Shown in pieces: positions 18,817 through 27,397 of a DNA stretch of 64,000 nucleotides. This DNA is from JANJUO01 sp942492935 (GTDB lineage: Bacteria > Bacteroidota > Ignavibacteria > Kapaibacteriales > UBA2268). The stretch covers positions 4,278,001-4,342,000 of the forward strand of contig OW818654.1 in assembly GCA_942492935.1 (NCBI GenBank). Reading direction: 5' to 3'. Made by a program: the position numbers and the translations under genes. The notes under the pieces were generated by a model, which worked only from the letters and a program-made list of their open reading frames with translations, had not been told where the DNA came from and did no database searches. Within the stretch, counting starts at the first letter, position 1. Every line of letters starts with the position of its first letter.

Positions 18817-19410
18817 CATCCCGTACTTGGTGTGGAATCAAAAAAAAAGAATGGATTCTGAAACAAGTTCAGAATGACGGGATTCTTGCAAGTGTATTTA
18901 GCAACGTAGTTGCGGCATATTAGTAGAAACAGATTTGTTTGTTTTAGTTGTAGCTCCGTAGGAGCGACATAGATATATCGCCAATACGTTGCAAAAGGCA
19001 CTGGATTCCTCACTTTGTTCGGAATGACAGAAAATGAGAATGGATTCTGAAACAAGTTCAGAATGACGTGATTCTTGCAAGTGTATTTAGCAACGTAGTT
19101 GCGGCATATTAGTAGAAAAGATTTGTTAGTTTTAGTTGTAGCTCCGTAGGAGCGACATAGATATATCGCCAATACGTTGCAAAAGGCACTGGATTCCTCA
19201 CTTTGTTCGGAATGACAGAAAATGAGAATGGATTCTGAAACAAGTTCAGAATGACGTGATTCTTGCAAGTGTATTTAGCAACGTAGTTGCGGCATATTAG
19301 TAGAAAAGATTTGTTTGTTTTAGTTGTAGCTCCGTAGGAGCGACATAGTTATATAGCCAATACCTTGCAAAAGGCACTGGATTCCTCACTTTGTTACCAA
19401 TGACAACTTT
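18817..19410. repeat. Tandem 188-bp repeat built from families C and D
   Basis: The unit GATTCTTGCAAGTGTATTT recurs at 18881, 19070 and 19258, giving steps of 189 and 188 bp and almost three copies. Each unit contains the D hairpins (GCAACGTAGTTGC, GCTCCGTAGGAGC) and a C hairpin (TTCTGAAACAAGTTCAGAAT). The open frames across it on the minus strand are translations of the repeat and not genes. Confidence 0.9.
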
Positions 19411-19421
19411 TTTCCTTGGAA

Positions 19422-19608
19422 CAGTATGACGATTTTTGAGGAAGTTCCAATTAACTTCGGATGAAAGAAATCCTCCTTAATCCCCCTTTAATAAAGGGGG
19501 AAAGGGGGATTTGAATTAATTCTACATTGAGGGTTCTGAAACAATCTACCAGTGACGACAATTTTTTATAATGGTGTCATTTTGCATATTTTTTAAATAT
19601 ATTTGTTC
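19422..19608. repeat. About 185-bp dispersed repeat, inverted copy of 9843-10024
   Basis: Contains the GGAGGATT-type hairpin TCCCCCTTT/AAAGGGGGA near 19485-19505 and matches the reverse complement of 9843-10024 along its length. A further family C unit follows at about 19617-19665, just before the ribosome site of the capsid gene. Confidence 0.8.
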
Positions 19609-19730
19609 CGCACTTCAGAATGTCAGAAAATGAGAATGGATTCTGAAACAAGTTCAGAATGACAGTATGCTTTAGAGCGAGTTTTTCAATAGTTTATATG
19701 ATTTCTATTTAATTTTTAGGAGAAAATTTT

Positions 19731-20669
19731 ATGCCTCAGCATCTTGATGAATTACGAATGGTTGACCCTGTATTGACAACAATTGCACAGGGTTATACAA
19801 ATAATTCAATGATTTACGAATCACTTTTCCCAACTGTAACTGTATCGAAAATGAAAGGAAAGATTCCAGTATTTGGAAAAGAAGCTTTTGTTTTGAGAAA
19901 TACTGAACGTGCAGTTCGCTCTTCTTCCAATAGAATTCCACCAGCTGAAACATCTTTGATTACATTTGAAACGACAGAGCAAGACATTGAATCTGCAATT
20001 GACTATCTTGAAGAGGAAGAATCGCCTGATTTTTACAAATTAGAGCAGAGAATTGCTCGTCAACTAGTAGATATGCTTAATCTTGGCAAAGAAAAACTTG
20101 CGGCTTCGTTGGCTTTGAATTCAGCAAATTATGCGGTAGGACATACTCTTGATGTTGATTCTACAACTGCTTTCAACGATTATACAAATACAACTGACCC
20201 AATTAAAGTAATCCAAGATTGCATATCTACAGTAAGGTCAAAAATCGGACGCTCTCCTAATACTTTAGTTATGGGTGATGCAAGTTATAAGGCAATTATA
20301 AATCATCCAAAAGTAATAGAAAGAATCAAATATAGTGGAAAGTATTCCATTAATTCTCAATTACTTGCGGCGTTGTTGGACATTGATAAAATTTCTGTGG
20401 GATTGGCAATATCATCTCAAAATGGAGTTGATTTTACAGATATTTGGAATGACTCAATTGTAATTGCATATACCGATAAAAATGATAAATCAGCAAGAAA
20501 TGAGTATAATCCAAGTTTTGGCTATACTTTCCAGCGAGAAGGTAAACCTGAAATTGATTCATATTACGAAAATGGTGGAAAAATTAAAATTATACGAAAT
20601 ACGGATAATTATACCGTGAAAATTACAGCTAATGTGGCAGGATTTTTAATTTCAAATACAAATCATTAA
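19731..20669 (+). CDS. Phage major capsid protein
   Basis: 312 residues with the layout of an HK97-fold coat protein: a long N-terminal arm, a spine helix region (FYKLEQRIARQLVDMLNLGKEKLAASLAL), a peripheral domain with TLVMGDASYKAIINHPKV and a C-terminal beta region. The context supports the call: a gpI-like protease/scaffold upstream and decoration and DUF1320 genes downstream. A strong AGGAG site precedes the ATG. All motifs look intact, so the gene is not obviously decayed. Confidence 0.85.
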   Translation: MPQHLDELRMVDPVLTTIAQGYTNNSMIYESLFPTVTVSKMKGKIPVFGKEAFVLRNTERAVRSSSNRIPPAETSLITFETTEQDIESAIDYLEEEESPDFYKLEQRIARQLVDMLNLGKEKLAASLALNSANYAVGHTLDVDSTTAFNDYTNTTDPIKVIQDCISTVRSKIGRSPNTLVMGDASYKAIINHPKVIERIKYSGKYSINSQLLAALLDIDKISVGLAISSQNGVDFTDIWNDSIVIAYTDKNDKSARNEYNPSFGYTFQREGKPEIDSYYENGGKIKIIRNTDNYTVKITANVAGFLISNTNH

Positions 20670-20684
20670 AATTTGGAGGTTAAT

Positions 20685-21020
20685 ATGCACTCGATAACTA
20701 ATCAGCCAGTTCAAGCAATTACTGTTCAAGCAAAGGAAACTTTGTACAAGAACAGATTTGTAAATCATTTAGGTTCATTATGCCGTCAAGACCAGAAAGC
20801 CCTTGGAGTATCAGAGCTTAATTGGAACGTTGGCGAACTTGCTTCAGTAGTATCTCTTGGTACGATTGCAGTAGAAACAGCAACAACAATTTATGCAGGT
20901 GATAATGTAGTTTCAGATAATAATGGTAGAGCAAAAACAGCAGGTGGTGGTAGTGTAAATGGTAGAGCAATGGAAAGTACAACCGGTGCGGATATTATTA
21001 AAATTGTTCTTGTTCCTTGA
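20685..21020 (+). CDS. DUF2190-like capsid decoration protein
   Basis: 111 residues from the ATG at 20685, preceded by GGAGG at the right distance; an upstream in-frame TTG at 20673 overlaps that site and is rejected. It is a small all-beta protein with ITVQAKETLYKNRFVNHLGSL and a Gly-rich IYAGDNVVSDNNGRAKTAGG section, as in the capsid cement family. It lies 15 bp after the coat gene, the usual position. It probably stabilises the head. Confidence 0.75.
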   Translation: MHSITNQPVQAITVQAKETLYKNRFVNHLGSLCRQDQKALGVSELNWNVGELASVVSLGTIAVETATTIYAGDNVVSDNNGRAKTAGGGSVNGRAMESTTGADIIKIVLVP

Positions 21021-21036
21021 TTTTTGTAGGTAGAAA

Positions 21037-21480
21037 ATGTATTGTTCAATCAATGATTTACTTAAAGAGTTTACCACAACGGAACTTTCTGATTTAACTG
21101 GATATACATCAAGTTCAGGCGGTTATGACGATAGAATCAACACAGCCATAAACAATGCTTCTGCTACGATAGATGCGTATTTATCAGACAAATATCAAAC
21201 TCCTATTGCAGAACCAGTACCTGAATTGATAAAAATAATTGCAATTGACTTGACAATTTACAATCTTTATGAAAATGCTTTCAAAACATCTGAAATTCCA
21301 AATACTATAGTTTGGCGAAAAAGTGAAGCAAATAAAATGCTGAATGACTTAAAAAATGGCACTCTGTCGATTAATAGCGGCAGTATTGATTACGATTCTA
21401 TTACAAACAAACAAATTATTATCAACAAAACAGAAACAGATAGAATTTTTACCAAAATTATTTTGGATAGCTATTTTTGA
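21037..21480 (+). CDS. DUF1320 / Mu gp36-like head protein
   Basis: 147 residues. The opening MYCSINDLLKEFTTTELSDL and the helix INTAINNASATIDAYLSDKY followed by PELIKIIAIDLTIYNLYE are typical of the Mu gp36/DUF1320 family, part of the head-tail connector region. It directly follows the decoration gene. It is the last gene of this phage block; repeats begin within 25 bp. Confidence 0.85.
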   Translation: MYCSINDLLKEFTTTELSDLTGYTSSSGGYDDRINTAINNASATIDAYLSDKYQTPIAEPVPELIKIIAIDLTIYNLYENAFKTSEIPNTIVWRKSEANKMLNDLKNGTLSINSGSIDYDSITNKQIIINKTETDRIFTKIILDSYF

Positions 21481-21503
21481 TGTTGTGTTTTGACCTTAAC
21501 TTT

Positions 21504-21845
21504 GTCATTCTGAACTCGTTTCAGAATCTATGCCTTTTAGCAACGTAGTTGCGAAATATTAGTAGAAAGGATATGTTAATTTAAGTAATAGCTCCGTAGG
21601 AGCGACATTTGTATGCATTCTTTATATAGCAACGTAGTTGCGACATATTAGTAGAACAGATTAGTTTTTTTAGGTTAAAGCTCCGTAGGAGCGACATAGA
21701 AATATGGCAGCTACGCAGCTTTTCGGTGACTTTTTATTTTTTTTTATTAAGATGTCGCAGCTATGCTGCTAAAACAAATGGATTCTGAAACAAGTTGGGA
21801 ATGACAGGGTGCATTAAAGATGTCATTCCATATTTGATATGGAAT
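21504..21845. repeat. Palindromic repeat cluster (families C and D, four-unit D array)
   Basis: A C unit at 21504-21529, then D units: AGCAACGTAGTTGC near 21628, AGCTCCGTAGGAGC near 21679 (51 bp on), and two inverted units ending at 21720 and 21770 (50 bp apart). A further partial C unit lies at 21780-21845. The D array has the same two-direct, two-inverted layout as the family F arrays. Confidence 0.8.
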
Positions 21846-21926
21846 CTCAGAAGTTAAGAAAAGTAACAAGTTGTTATGTTTATTTTTGAATGATTATTTA
21901 AGTTGTTTTTCCATCAGGTTTCAATT

Positions 21927-22103
21927 TTATCACGTAGTGATTGAATTATGGTAACAAGTGAATTGCTTTTTGATTCGTTATCACGTAGTGATTAAATTAT
22001 AGTAACAACTTGTAAATTATTGAGTTACTATAATATAATCACTACGTGATAAATAACTGTTTTGATTGATGCGTTTTACCATAATGCAATCACTACGTGA
22101 TAA
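21927..22103. repeat. Family F quadripartite palindrome array, copy 1
   Basis: The 16-bp unit TTATCACGTAGTGATT occurs at 21927 and 21978 and, inverted, at 22037 and 22088. Each belongs to a 29-bp conserved unit that extends to GTAAC. The spacers are 22, 17 and 22 bp. The whole can fold as one long hairpin: outer 29-bp stem, 22/22 internal loop, inner 29-bp stem, 17-nt tip. The same geometry is found at 38022-38198 with different spacer sequences. Confidence 0.9.
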
Positions 22104-22165
22104 TTTAAGAAGCTGCAGGAATATTATATTGAAATAACCAGCAGAATTAGCATACTAATAACAAA

Positions 22166-22198
22166 CCTTCCGAAGGTTACTAACCTTCGGAAGGTTAA
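22166..22198. repeat. Family G hairpin
   Basis: AACCTTCCGAAGGTT, a short loop, then AACCTTCGGAAGGTT. Related copies lie inside the composite elements at about 27460-27490 and 47510-47540. Confidence 0.8.
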
Positions 22199-22235
22199 AT
22201 AAAAAAATATTAAAAAAATATTTATTGGAGGTTAC

Positions 22236-22571
22236 ATGAAAAATTTAATTTTAAAAAAGTATTATGCAATGATTTCAGAAATTGATTTTGATTCCATAAT
22301 TGATTTCATTTTCAGAAATGTGATTTGGATTGTAATTGGTGGATTTGGCTTTTGGTTTTTGCGACCTGAATTACCAGAAATACGCACTTTGTTGATGCTT
22401 GCGGTGATTGAATCAATTGCAATTGCACTTTCTGGAATTGCTGTTCTAATTTATACAAAAGTGAATTTCTTATCTAAAGAAAATAATTCAATCTTGGGGC
22501 AGATTTTTATTGGTGTTCATATTTTGGTTGGACTTGCTGTTCTTGGTGTTTATATTGCTCAATTCGGGTGA
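22236..22571 (+). CDS. Small membrane protein, candidate holin
   Basis: 111 residues with three hydrophobic segments (about 28-44, 50-72 and 88-110) and a short charged N-terminus. It lies just before a putative lytic enzyme gene and a spanin-like gene, the position of a holin in a phage lysis cassette. GGAGG precedes the ATG. No holin family signature is recognisable, so the role is inferred from context and topology. Confidence 0.6.
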   Translation: MKNLILKKYYAMISEIDFDSIIDFIFRNVIWIVIGGFGFWFLRPELPEIRTLLMLAVIESIAIALSGIAVLIYTKVNFLSKENNSILGQIFIGVHILVGLAVLGVYIAQFG

Positions 22572-22578
22572 AATTAAT

Positions 22579-23154
22579 ATGAAAATAATATCTATTTTAA
22601 TCATTTTTTCATTGAATTTTTGTTTTGGATTAACAAAATATTCATTAAAATGCGATGAGGAATTGTTAAATGTGTCTTATGATTCAATGATGTTGCAAGT
22701 TGGCATAATTGAAAAAACAAATCGAAATGACGGTGAAGTTCAAAAGTATTTAAAAGCAATTGGACTAAAAGGAGATTATCCATATTGTGCAGCAGGACAA
22801 TATTGGTGCTTTTTTGTATCTGCAAAATCATTAAATAAAGAAACAAAAGCTATTCCAATCAGAAGAACAGGTTTAGCTAATGAGATGTTTAATGATGCAA
22901 AGAGGAAAGGAAAAAAATCTTATTTTGCACCAAAAAAGCATGACTTGATTGTCTGGAGAAAAATTAATTCTTTTCGTGGGCATATTGAGAGAATTATTTC
23001 TATACAGAAAAAGGGCTGGATTACTACCGTTGGTTTCAACTCTTCAGCAGTAATAAATAACAAAAAGAGAGAAGGAGTATTTGTAAAAAAGAGAAATATT
23101 TATCACATTCTTGGACTTTTACGTACAAGAGGGTTAATTGGATTTGAAAAATGA
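22579..23154 (+). CDS. CHAP/NlpC-like cell-wall hydrolase (phage endolysin)
   Basis: 191 residues from the ATG at 22579, which directly opens a signal-like segment (MKIISILIIFSLNFCFG); an upstream in-frame start is inside the previous gene. The body has the Cys-His peptidase pattern: YCAAGQYWCFF with the candidate nucleophile Cys, DLIVWRKINSFRGHIERI with the candidate His. Peptidoglycan amidases of this type are common endolysins, and a signal-arrest-release form would fit the N-terminus. The flanking genes are holin-like and spanin-like. Confidence 0.7.
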   Translation: MKIISILIIFSLNFCFGLTKYSLKCDEELLNVSYDSMMLQVGIIEKTNRNDGEVQKYLKAIGLKGDYPYCAAGQYWCFFVSAKSLNKETKAIPIRRTGLANEMFNDAKRKGKKSYFAPKKHDLIVWRKINSFRGHIERIISIQKKGWITTVGFNSSAVINNKKREGVFVKKRNIYHILGLLRTRGLIGFEK

Positions 23155-23588
23155 AAGCACAAAACATTATATTAATTTCATTAGCAATTGTAATTTCTTT
23201 TATAATTGGATACAATTTCAATGGGAATATTACTTATAAAAATATACAGCAAATTGTTGTTGATACATTATTTATTGAAAAGCAATCTGAGCCGATAATT
23301 ATAAAGGAAATAAAACCGAAGCTAATTTACAGACATGATACTGTTATTGTAACGCCGCCATTTATCGCAAAAGTAGATACAATTATACAAAGAGATACAA
23401 TACGGATTGAGTATTTTTATCCTGAAAACTTGATGAATTTATCAGTTTTTCCAAAACCTGACAGCTTGGAAATTCGTAATATTTATATCACAAAAGAAAT
23501 TACAAAAAGTAATAATTGGTGGGAATTGCCAGCTGGAATATTATCTGGTGTGATATTGGGATATTTTATTGGAAACAAAGGAAATTAG
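23151..23588 (+). CDS. Membrane-anchored phage protein, spanin-like
   Basis: 145 residues overlapping the endolysin gene by 4 bp (ATGA). One membrane segment at each end (about 6-24 and 125-141) brackets a beta-rich extracytoplasmic part with repeated VDT motifs. Position after holin and endolysin suggests a lysis role such as spanning the envelope, but no family is recognised. Confidence 0.5.
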   Translation: MKAQNIILISLAIVISFIIGYNFNGNITYKNIQQIVVDTLFIEKQSEPIIIKEIKPKLIYRHDTVIVTPPFIAKVDTIIQRDTIRIEYFYPENLMNLSVFPKPDSLEIRNIYITKEITKSNNWWELPAGILSGVILGYFIGNKGN

Positions 23589-23591
23589 AAA

Positions 23592-24620
23592 ATGAACAGC
23601 AAATATTTGACAAATGAACTTGTAACAAGACAATCCAGATTTTCATTTCAAAATTATCTTGGAATTTTACCAAATCCTGATAAAATTTTATCGAAAATTG
23701 GTAAATCAATTGAAGTTTATCGTGAATTGAAAAATGACCCACACGTTTGGAGCTGTATTCAGTCCAGAAAGAGTGGCTTATTGTCACAAAACTATAAAAT
23801 AGATGCAAACAATGCTGAAAGCTCATTAATTTCATTCATAGAAAGTGTATTTTCAAACTTGGATTTGCAGAAAATTTGGCGGGATTGTCTTGAAGCACCA
23901 CTTTTTGGTTATCAGCCACTTGAAATAATTTGGGATTATTCCAATTCTGGAAATAAAATTATACCGATTGATGTAATTGGAAAACCGCAAGAGTGGTTTG
24001 TTTTTGATGTTAACGGAAAATTACGATTTAGAGCGACAGATGGTAGCATTGGGGAGGAATTACCGGAATATAAATTCATAAATCTAAGCTATGAAAGCAC
24101 ATATTTAAATCCTTATGGAGAATCGCTTTTGGCAAAATGCTATTGGTCTGTAACATTCAAAAGTGGAAGTATGCGTTTTTGGGTGAATTTTATGGAAAAA
24201 TACGGGATGCCTGTATTAATCGGACAATATCAGAGAGGTGCCACTTACGAAGAAAGCAAAAAATTGGCTGAAAATCTTGCTAATTTGCTTGATGATGCTG
24301 TAATTGTAGCACCATCTGATATTAAAATTGAAATGAAAGAAGCAACTCGAACAAGTTCTGTAGATTTGTACCGTGATTTGATTAAACAATGCAATTCCGA
24401 AATATCGAAGATATTACTTTCTCAAACATTAACAACTGAACTTGATTCTGGTTCGTATGCTGCTGCAGAAACTCATCTAAAAGTACGACACGAAGTAATC
24501 AGAAATGATATGAAATTGGTAGAAAAAGCAATGAATCAGCTTATTAAATTCATAATTGATTTGAATTTTACAAATAAAACTTACCCAAAATTTGTATTTG
24601 TTGATGAAATTGATTTATAA
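23592..24620 (+). CDS. Mu-like portal protein (gp29, DUF935), possibly shortened
   Basis: 342 residues with DUF935 features: LKNDPHVWSCIQSRKSGLL near 50-70, LFGYQPLEIIWDY, NPYGESLLAKCYW, FWVNFMEKYGMPVLIGQY and a helical end with ILLSQTLTTELDSGSYAAAETH. Portal proteins form the DNA entry ring of the capsid. Mu gp29 is longer (about 500 residues), so the C-terminal third seems missing here. In Mu the portal gene precedes the protease and coat genes; here it follows them, so the phage block is permuted. Confidence 0.85.
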   Translation: MNSKYLTNELVTRQSRFSFQNYLGILPNPDKILSKIGKSIEVYRELKNDPHVWSCIQSRKSGLLSQNYKIDANNAESSLISFIESVFSNLDLQKIWRDCLEAPLFGYQPLEIIWDYSNSGNKIIPIDVIGKPQEWFVFDVNGKLRFRATDGSIGEELPEYKFINLSYESTYLNPYGESLLAKCYWSVTFKSGSMRFWVNFMEKYGMPVLIGQYQRGATYEESKKLAENLANLLDDAVIVAPSDIKIEMKEATRTSSVDLYRDLIKQCNSEISKILLSQTLTTELDSGSYAAAETHLKVRHEVIRNDMKLVEKAMNQLIKFIIDLNFTNKTYPKFVFVDEIDL

Positions 24621-24667
24621 AATATGCAAGGTTGAGCCAAACTCATTTTCCTTGTCATTTTCGAAAA

Positions 24668-24800
24668 AAGATGTCCAACACTTTAAAAGTGTTGGACATC
24701 TGCGTAAGTGTCATTCTGAACTCGTTTCAGAATCCATCCTCATATTTTGCATCCAATACCAGTTGTCCTACATTAAGAAAATGTAGGACATCTAAATATA
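24668..24800. repeat. Palindromic repeats (families E and C)
   Basis: TGTCCAACACTTT/AAAGTGTTGGACA at about 24670-24703, a C unit TCATTCTGAACTCGTTTCAG at 24712-24738, and a GTCCTACATT/AATGTAGGAC hairpin at 24768-24792. They separate the phage block from acs and could terminate both. Confidence 0.75.
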
Positions 24801-24850
24801 TGTAAATTGACAATAAGTTACTACGTCAGAATTGAAAATGTCAAACATTA

Positions 24851-27163
24851 TCAATCATGTTTAGACAAATTGCTGATGACAGTGAAATCTTCAAGTGTAG
24901 TAATATCTCCAGTAACATCAGTACCTGCTGCAATTTGTCTTAGTAGTCGGCGCATAATCTTTCCTGAGCGTGTTTTGGGTAATGCTTCAGTAAATCGAAT
25001 TTCTTCAGGTTTAGCCAAGTGTCCAAGCATATTAGCAACATTTTGCTTTAAATCTTTGATTAATTCATCAGTTGCATTAATGCCACTTTTCAAAGTAACG
25101 AATGCAACGATTACTGTTGTTTTTAAATCATCTGGTCTTCCAACTACTGCTGCTTCTGCAACTGAATGATGCGCAACTAACGCACTTTCAACTTCAGCTG
25201 CACCAATATTATGTCCAGAAACAACAATTACATCATCTACTCGACCAACAATCCAGAAAAATCCATCTTCATCAATACGGGCGCTGTCTCCTGTAAAATA
25301 ATAACCATCATAATCAGTCCAATAAACTTGTTTAAATCTTTCATTTGCACCCCAAATACCTCTTGCAATACTGGGCCATGGTTGTCTAATTACAAGATTG
25401 CCAATTGTATTTCGTGGCACAGGTTTACCATCATCATCAATGACTAATGCATCTATCCCCCAGAAAGGTACACCTGCCGAACCGGGCTTAGTTGGAGTTG
25501 CTCCCGGTAAAGGACTTATCATAATGCTACCTGTTTCGGTTTGCCACCATGTATCAACTATCGGACATTTCGATTTGCCAATATTTTCATAATACCATAG
25601 CCATGCTTCTGGATTAATAGGTTCGCCTACTGTTCCAATTAACCGTAGAGAGCTTAAATCACTATTGTTAATACAGCTTTCACCCCATTTCATAAATGCT
25701 CTAATAGCGGTAGGTGCTGTATAGAATATTGTTATTTTATTGGTTTCAATAATTTTCCAGAATCTATCATAGTTTGGATAATCAGGAGCTCCTTCGTATA
25801 AATATATTGTTGCACCATTCGATAATGGACCATATACAATATAGGAATGACCAGTTACCCAACCAATATCAGCTGAACACCAAAATATATCATTATTTTT
25901 GTAATCCATTATATGCTTAAAAGATACATTTACACTTAACAAATATCCAGCAGAAGCATGATAAATACCTTTGGGTTTTCCAGTAGAACCACTTGTATAA
26001 AGTATAAATAATGTATCCTCACTATCCATAATTTCAGGTGTTGAATTTGAAACAACGTTCATTTTAATATCATCATAAATACAATCAATTTCAGAATTCA
26101 AATTAACATTGTTGCCAGTTCTTTTAATCATCAAAACTTTTTGAATTTTCAGAGAATTCGAGCCATCAGCATTGCAGATTTCTATTGCTTTATCAACATT
26201 TTCTTTTAATGGTACAATTTTTCCTCGTCTGTAGCTTTCGTCTGCAGTTATAACAAAACTTGCTTGACAGTCGATAATTCTATCTGCTATTGATTGTGGC
26301 GAGAAACCAGCAAATACAACAGAATGAATTGCCCCAATTCTGGCACAAGCAAGCAAAGCAAATATTGCTTCAGGTATCATTGGCATATAAATAATTACTC
26401 TATCCCCTTTTTTTACACCTAATTCTAACAATACATTTGCAAATAATGATACTTCTTGATGTAATTGACGATATGTGATATATTTTTTTTCAATTGGCTC
26501 GTCATTAATTGTTGGTTCGCCTTCCCAAATAATCGCAATTTTATCAGCAATTTCAGTATTCAAATGCCTATCAACACAATTATAGCAAACATTAAGTTTT
26601 CCGTCCAAAAACCATTTAGCTTTAGGTAAATTCCACTCCAAAACATCATTAAAATCTTCATACCATTCAATATTTTCTTTTGCTATTTTACCCCAGAATT
26701 GCACAGGATTTTCGATAGAATTACTATGAATATTTTTATATTCTGCGATAGATTTAATATGTGCATTATTTGAAAATTCTTGGGAAGGGTAAAATATTTT
26801 TACATCTTCTTCTTTATTCAATATTTTTGTTACTTTTTCTAAACCAGACATTTTCAAAATTGAATTTACTTGTTGAGAAGCATTTATAATTGAGAAATTG
26901 CCCGGTGCAATTTCTTTTAATGCAACAAAACAAACTCGAAGAAAAAATGAAGATACGAAGGTTGTTTCATTCAAATCAAATATCACTTTTGCAGTATTTT
27001 TGTCGAACTCTTTACTCAAAGAATATTTAAGTTTTTCAACAACAAATTCTGATAATTTGGTACTAATTTCAGTATCCATTTTTCCAATAAAACAATAAAC
27101 CAATGAATTGTGAGCAATATATGCATTAAATTTTACAAATTCACCGTAATTAAAATCACTCAT
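24851..27163 (-). CDS. acs: Acetyl-CoA synthetase with N-terminal STAS domain
   Basis: 770 residues, about 115 more than normal Acs. Residues 1-118 form a STAS domain: strand KVIFDLNETTFVSSFFLR with S71/S72 at the site phosphorylated in RsbV-like proteins, then a closing helix SILKMSGLEKVTKIL. From about 130 the enzyme is complete: the Acs N-terminal region (NPVQFWGKIAKENIEW), the adenylation loop YTSGSTGKPKG, WWQTETG, YFTGDSARIDEDGFFWIVGR and the C-terminal PKTRSGKIMRR, in which K735 is the lysine whose acetylation shuts off Acs in other bacteria. It makes acetyl-CoA from acetate and ATP. The fused STAS domain is unusual and suggests control by a partner-switching kinase. Confidence 0.95.
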   Translation of the reverse strand: MSDFNYGEFVKFNAYIAHNSLVYCFIGKMDTEISTKLSEFVVEKLKYSLSKEFDKNTAKVIFDLNETTFVSSFFLRVCFVALKEIAPGNFSIINASQQVNSILKMSGLEKVTKILNKEEDVKIFYPSQEFSNNAHIKSIAEYKNIHSNSIENPVQFWGKIAKENIEWYEDFNDVLEWNLPKAKWFLDGKLNVCYNCVDRHLNTEIADKIAIIWEGEPTINDEPIEKKYITYRQLHQEVSLFANVLLELGVKKGDRVIIYMPMIPEAIFALLACARIGAIHSVVFAGFSPQSIADRIIDCQASFVITADESYRRGKIVPLKENVDKAIEICNADGSNSLKIQKVLMIKRTGNNVNLNSEIDCIYDDIKMNVVSNSTPEIMDSEDTLFILYTSGSTGKPKGIYHASAGYLLSVNVSFKHIMDYKNNDIFWCSADIGWVTGHSYIVYGPLSNGATIYLYEGAPDYPNYDRFWKIIETNKITIFYTAPTAIRAFMKWGESCINNSDLSSLRLIGTVGEPINPEAWLWYYENIGKSKCPIVDTWWQTETGSIMISPLPGATPTKPGSAGVPFWGIDALVIDDDGKPVPRNTIGNLVIRQPWPSIARGIWGANERFKQVYWTDYDGYYFTGDSARIDEDGFFWIVGRVDDVIVVSGHNIGAAEVESALVAHHSVAEAAVVGRPDDLKTTVIVAFVTLKSGINATDELIKDLKQNVANMLGHLAKPEEIRFTEALPKTRSGKIMRRLLRQIAAGTDVTGDITTLEDFTVISNLSKHD

Positions 27164-27397
27164 AAGTCCTCAACATTATAAATTTCAAAGTATTTAATTC
27201 AAATAATTAATCTAACCTGATATTTTTTTGTCAAAAAATATTTCAAATAAATTACAAATACCAAACCATAAAAATACAAAATTATTTAATTAAAACAATA
27301 GTTTGTTTTTGTTTGTTAATCGTTGGCTATTAAGCTATGTTAATTTGTTAATTTTGTATTCTCAAAATTGGATAGCAATTTTGAGATTAAAAAAAAC

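Noticed and set aside
18816..19268. 150-residue minus-strand open frame (HSELVSESILIFCHSEQSEES type)
   Set aside because: It is a translation of the tandem C/D repeats; the same peptide appears twice within it and no ribosome site or codon pattern supports a gene.
21927..22103. Family F array as a plasmid-type iteron origin or parS cluster
   Set aside because: No replication or partition gene is near either copy, and the two-direct, two-inverted symmetry is not that of iterons; kept as an unexplained structural repeat.
24592..24786. 64-codon frame after the portal gene
   Set aside because: Overlaps the portal gene end and then runs through family E and C repeats.
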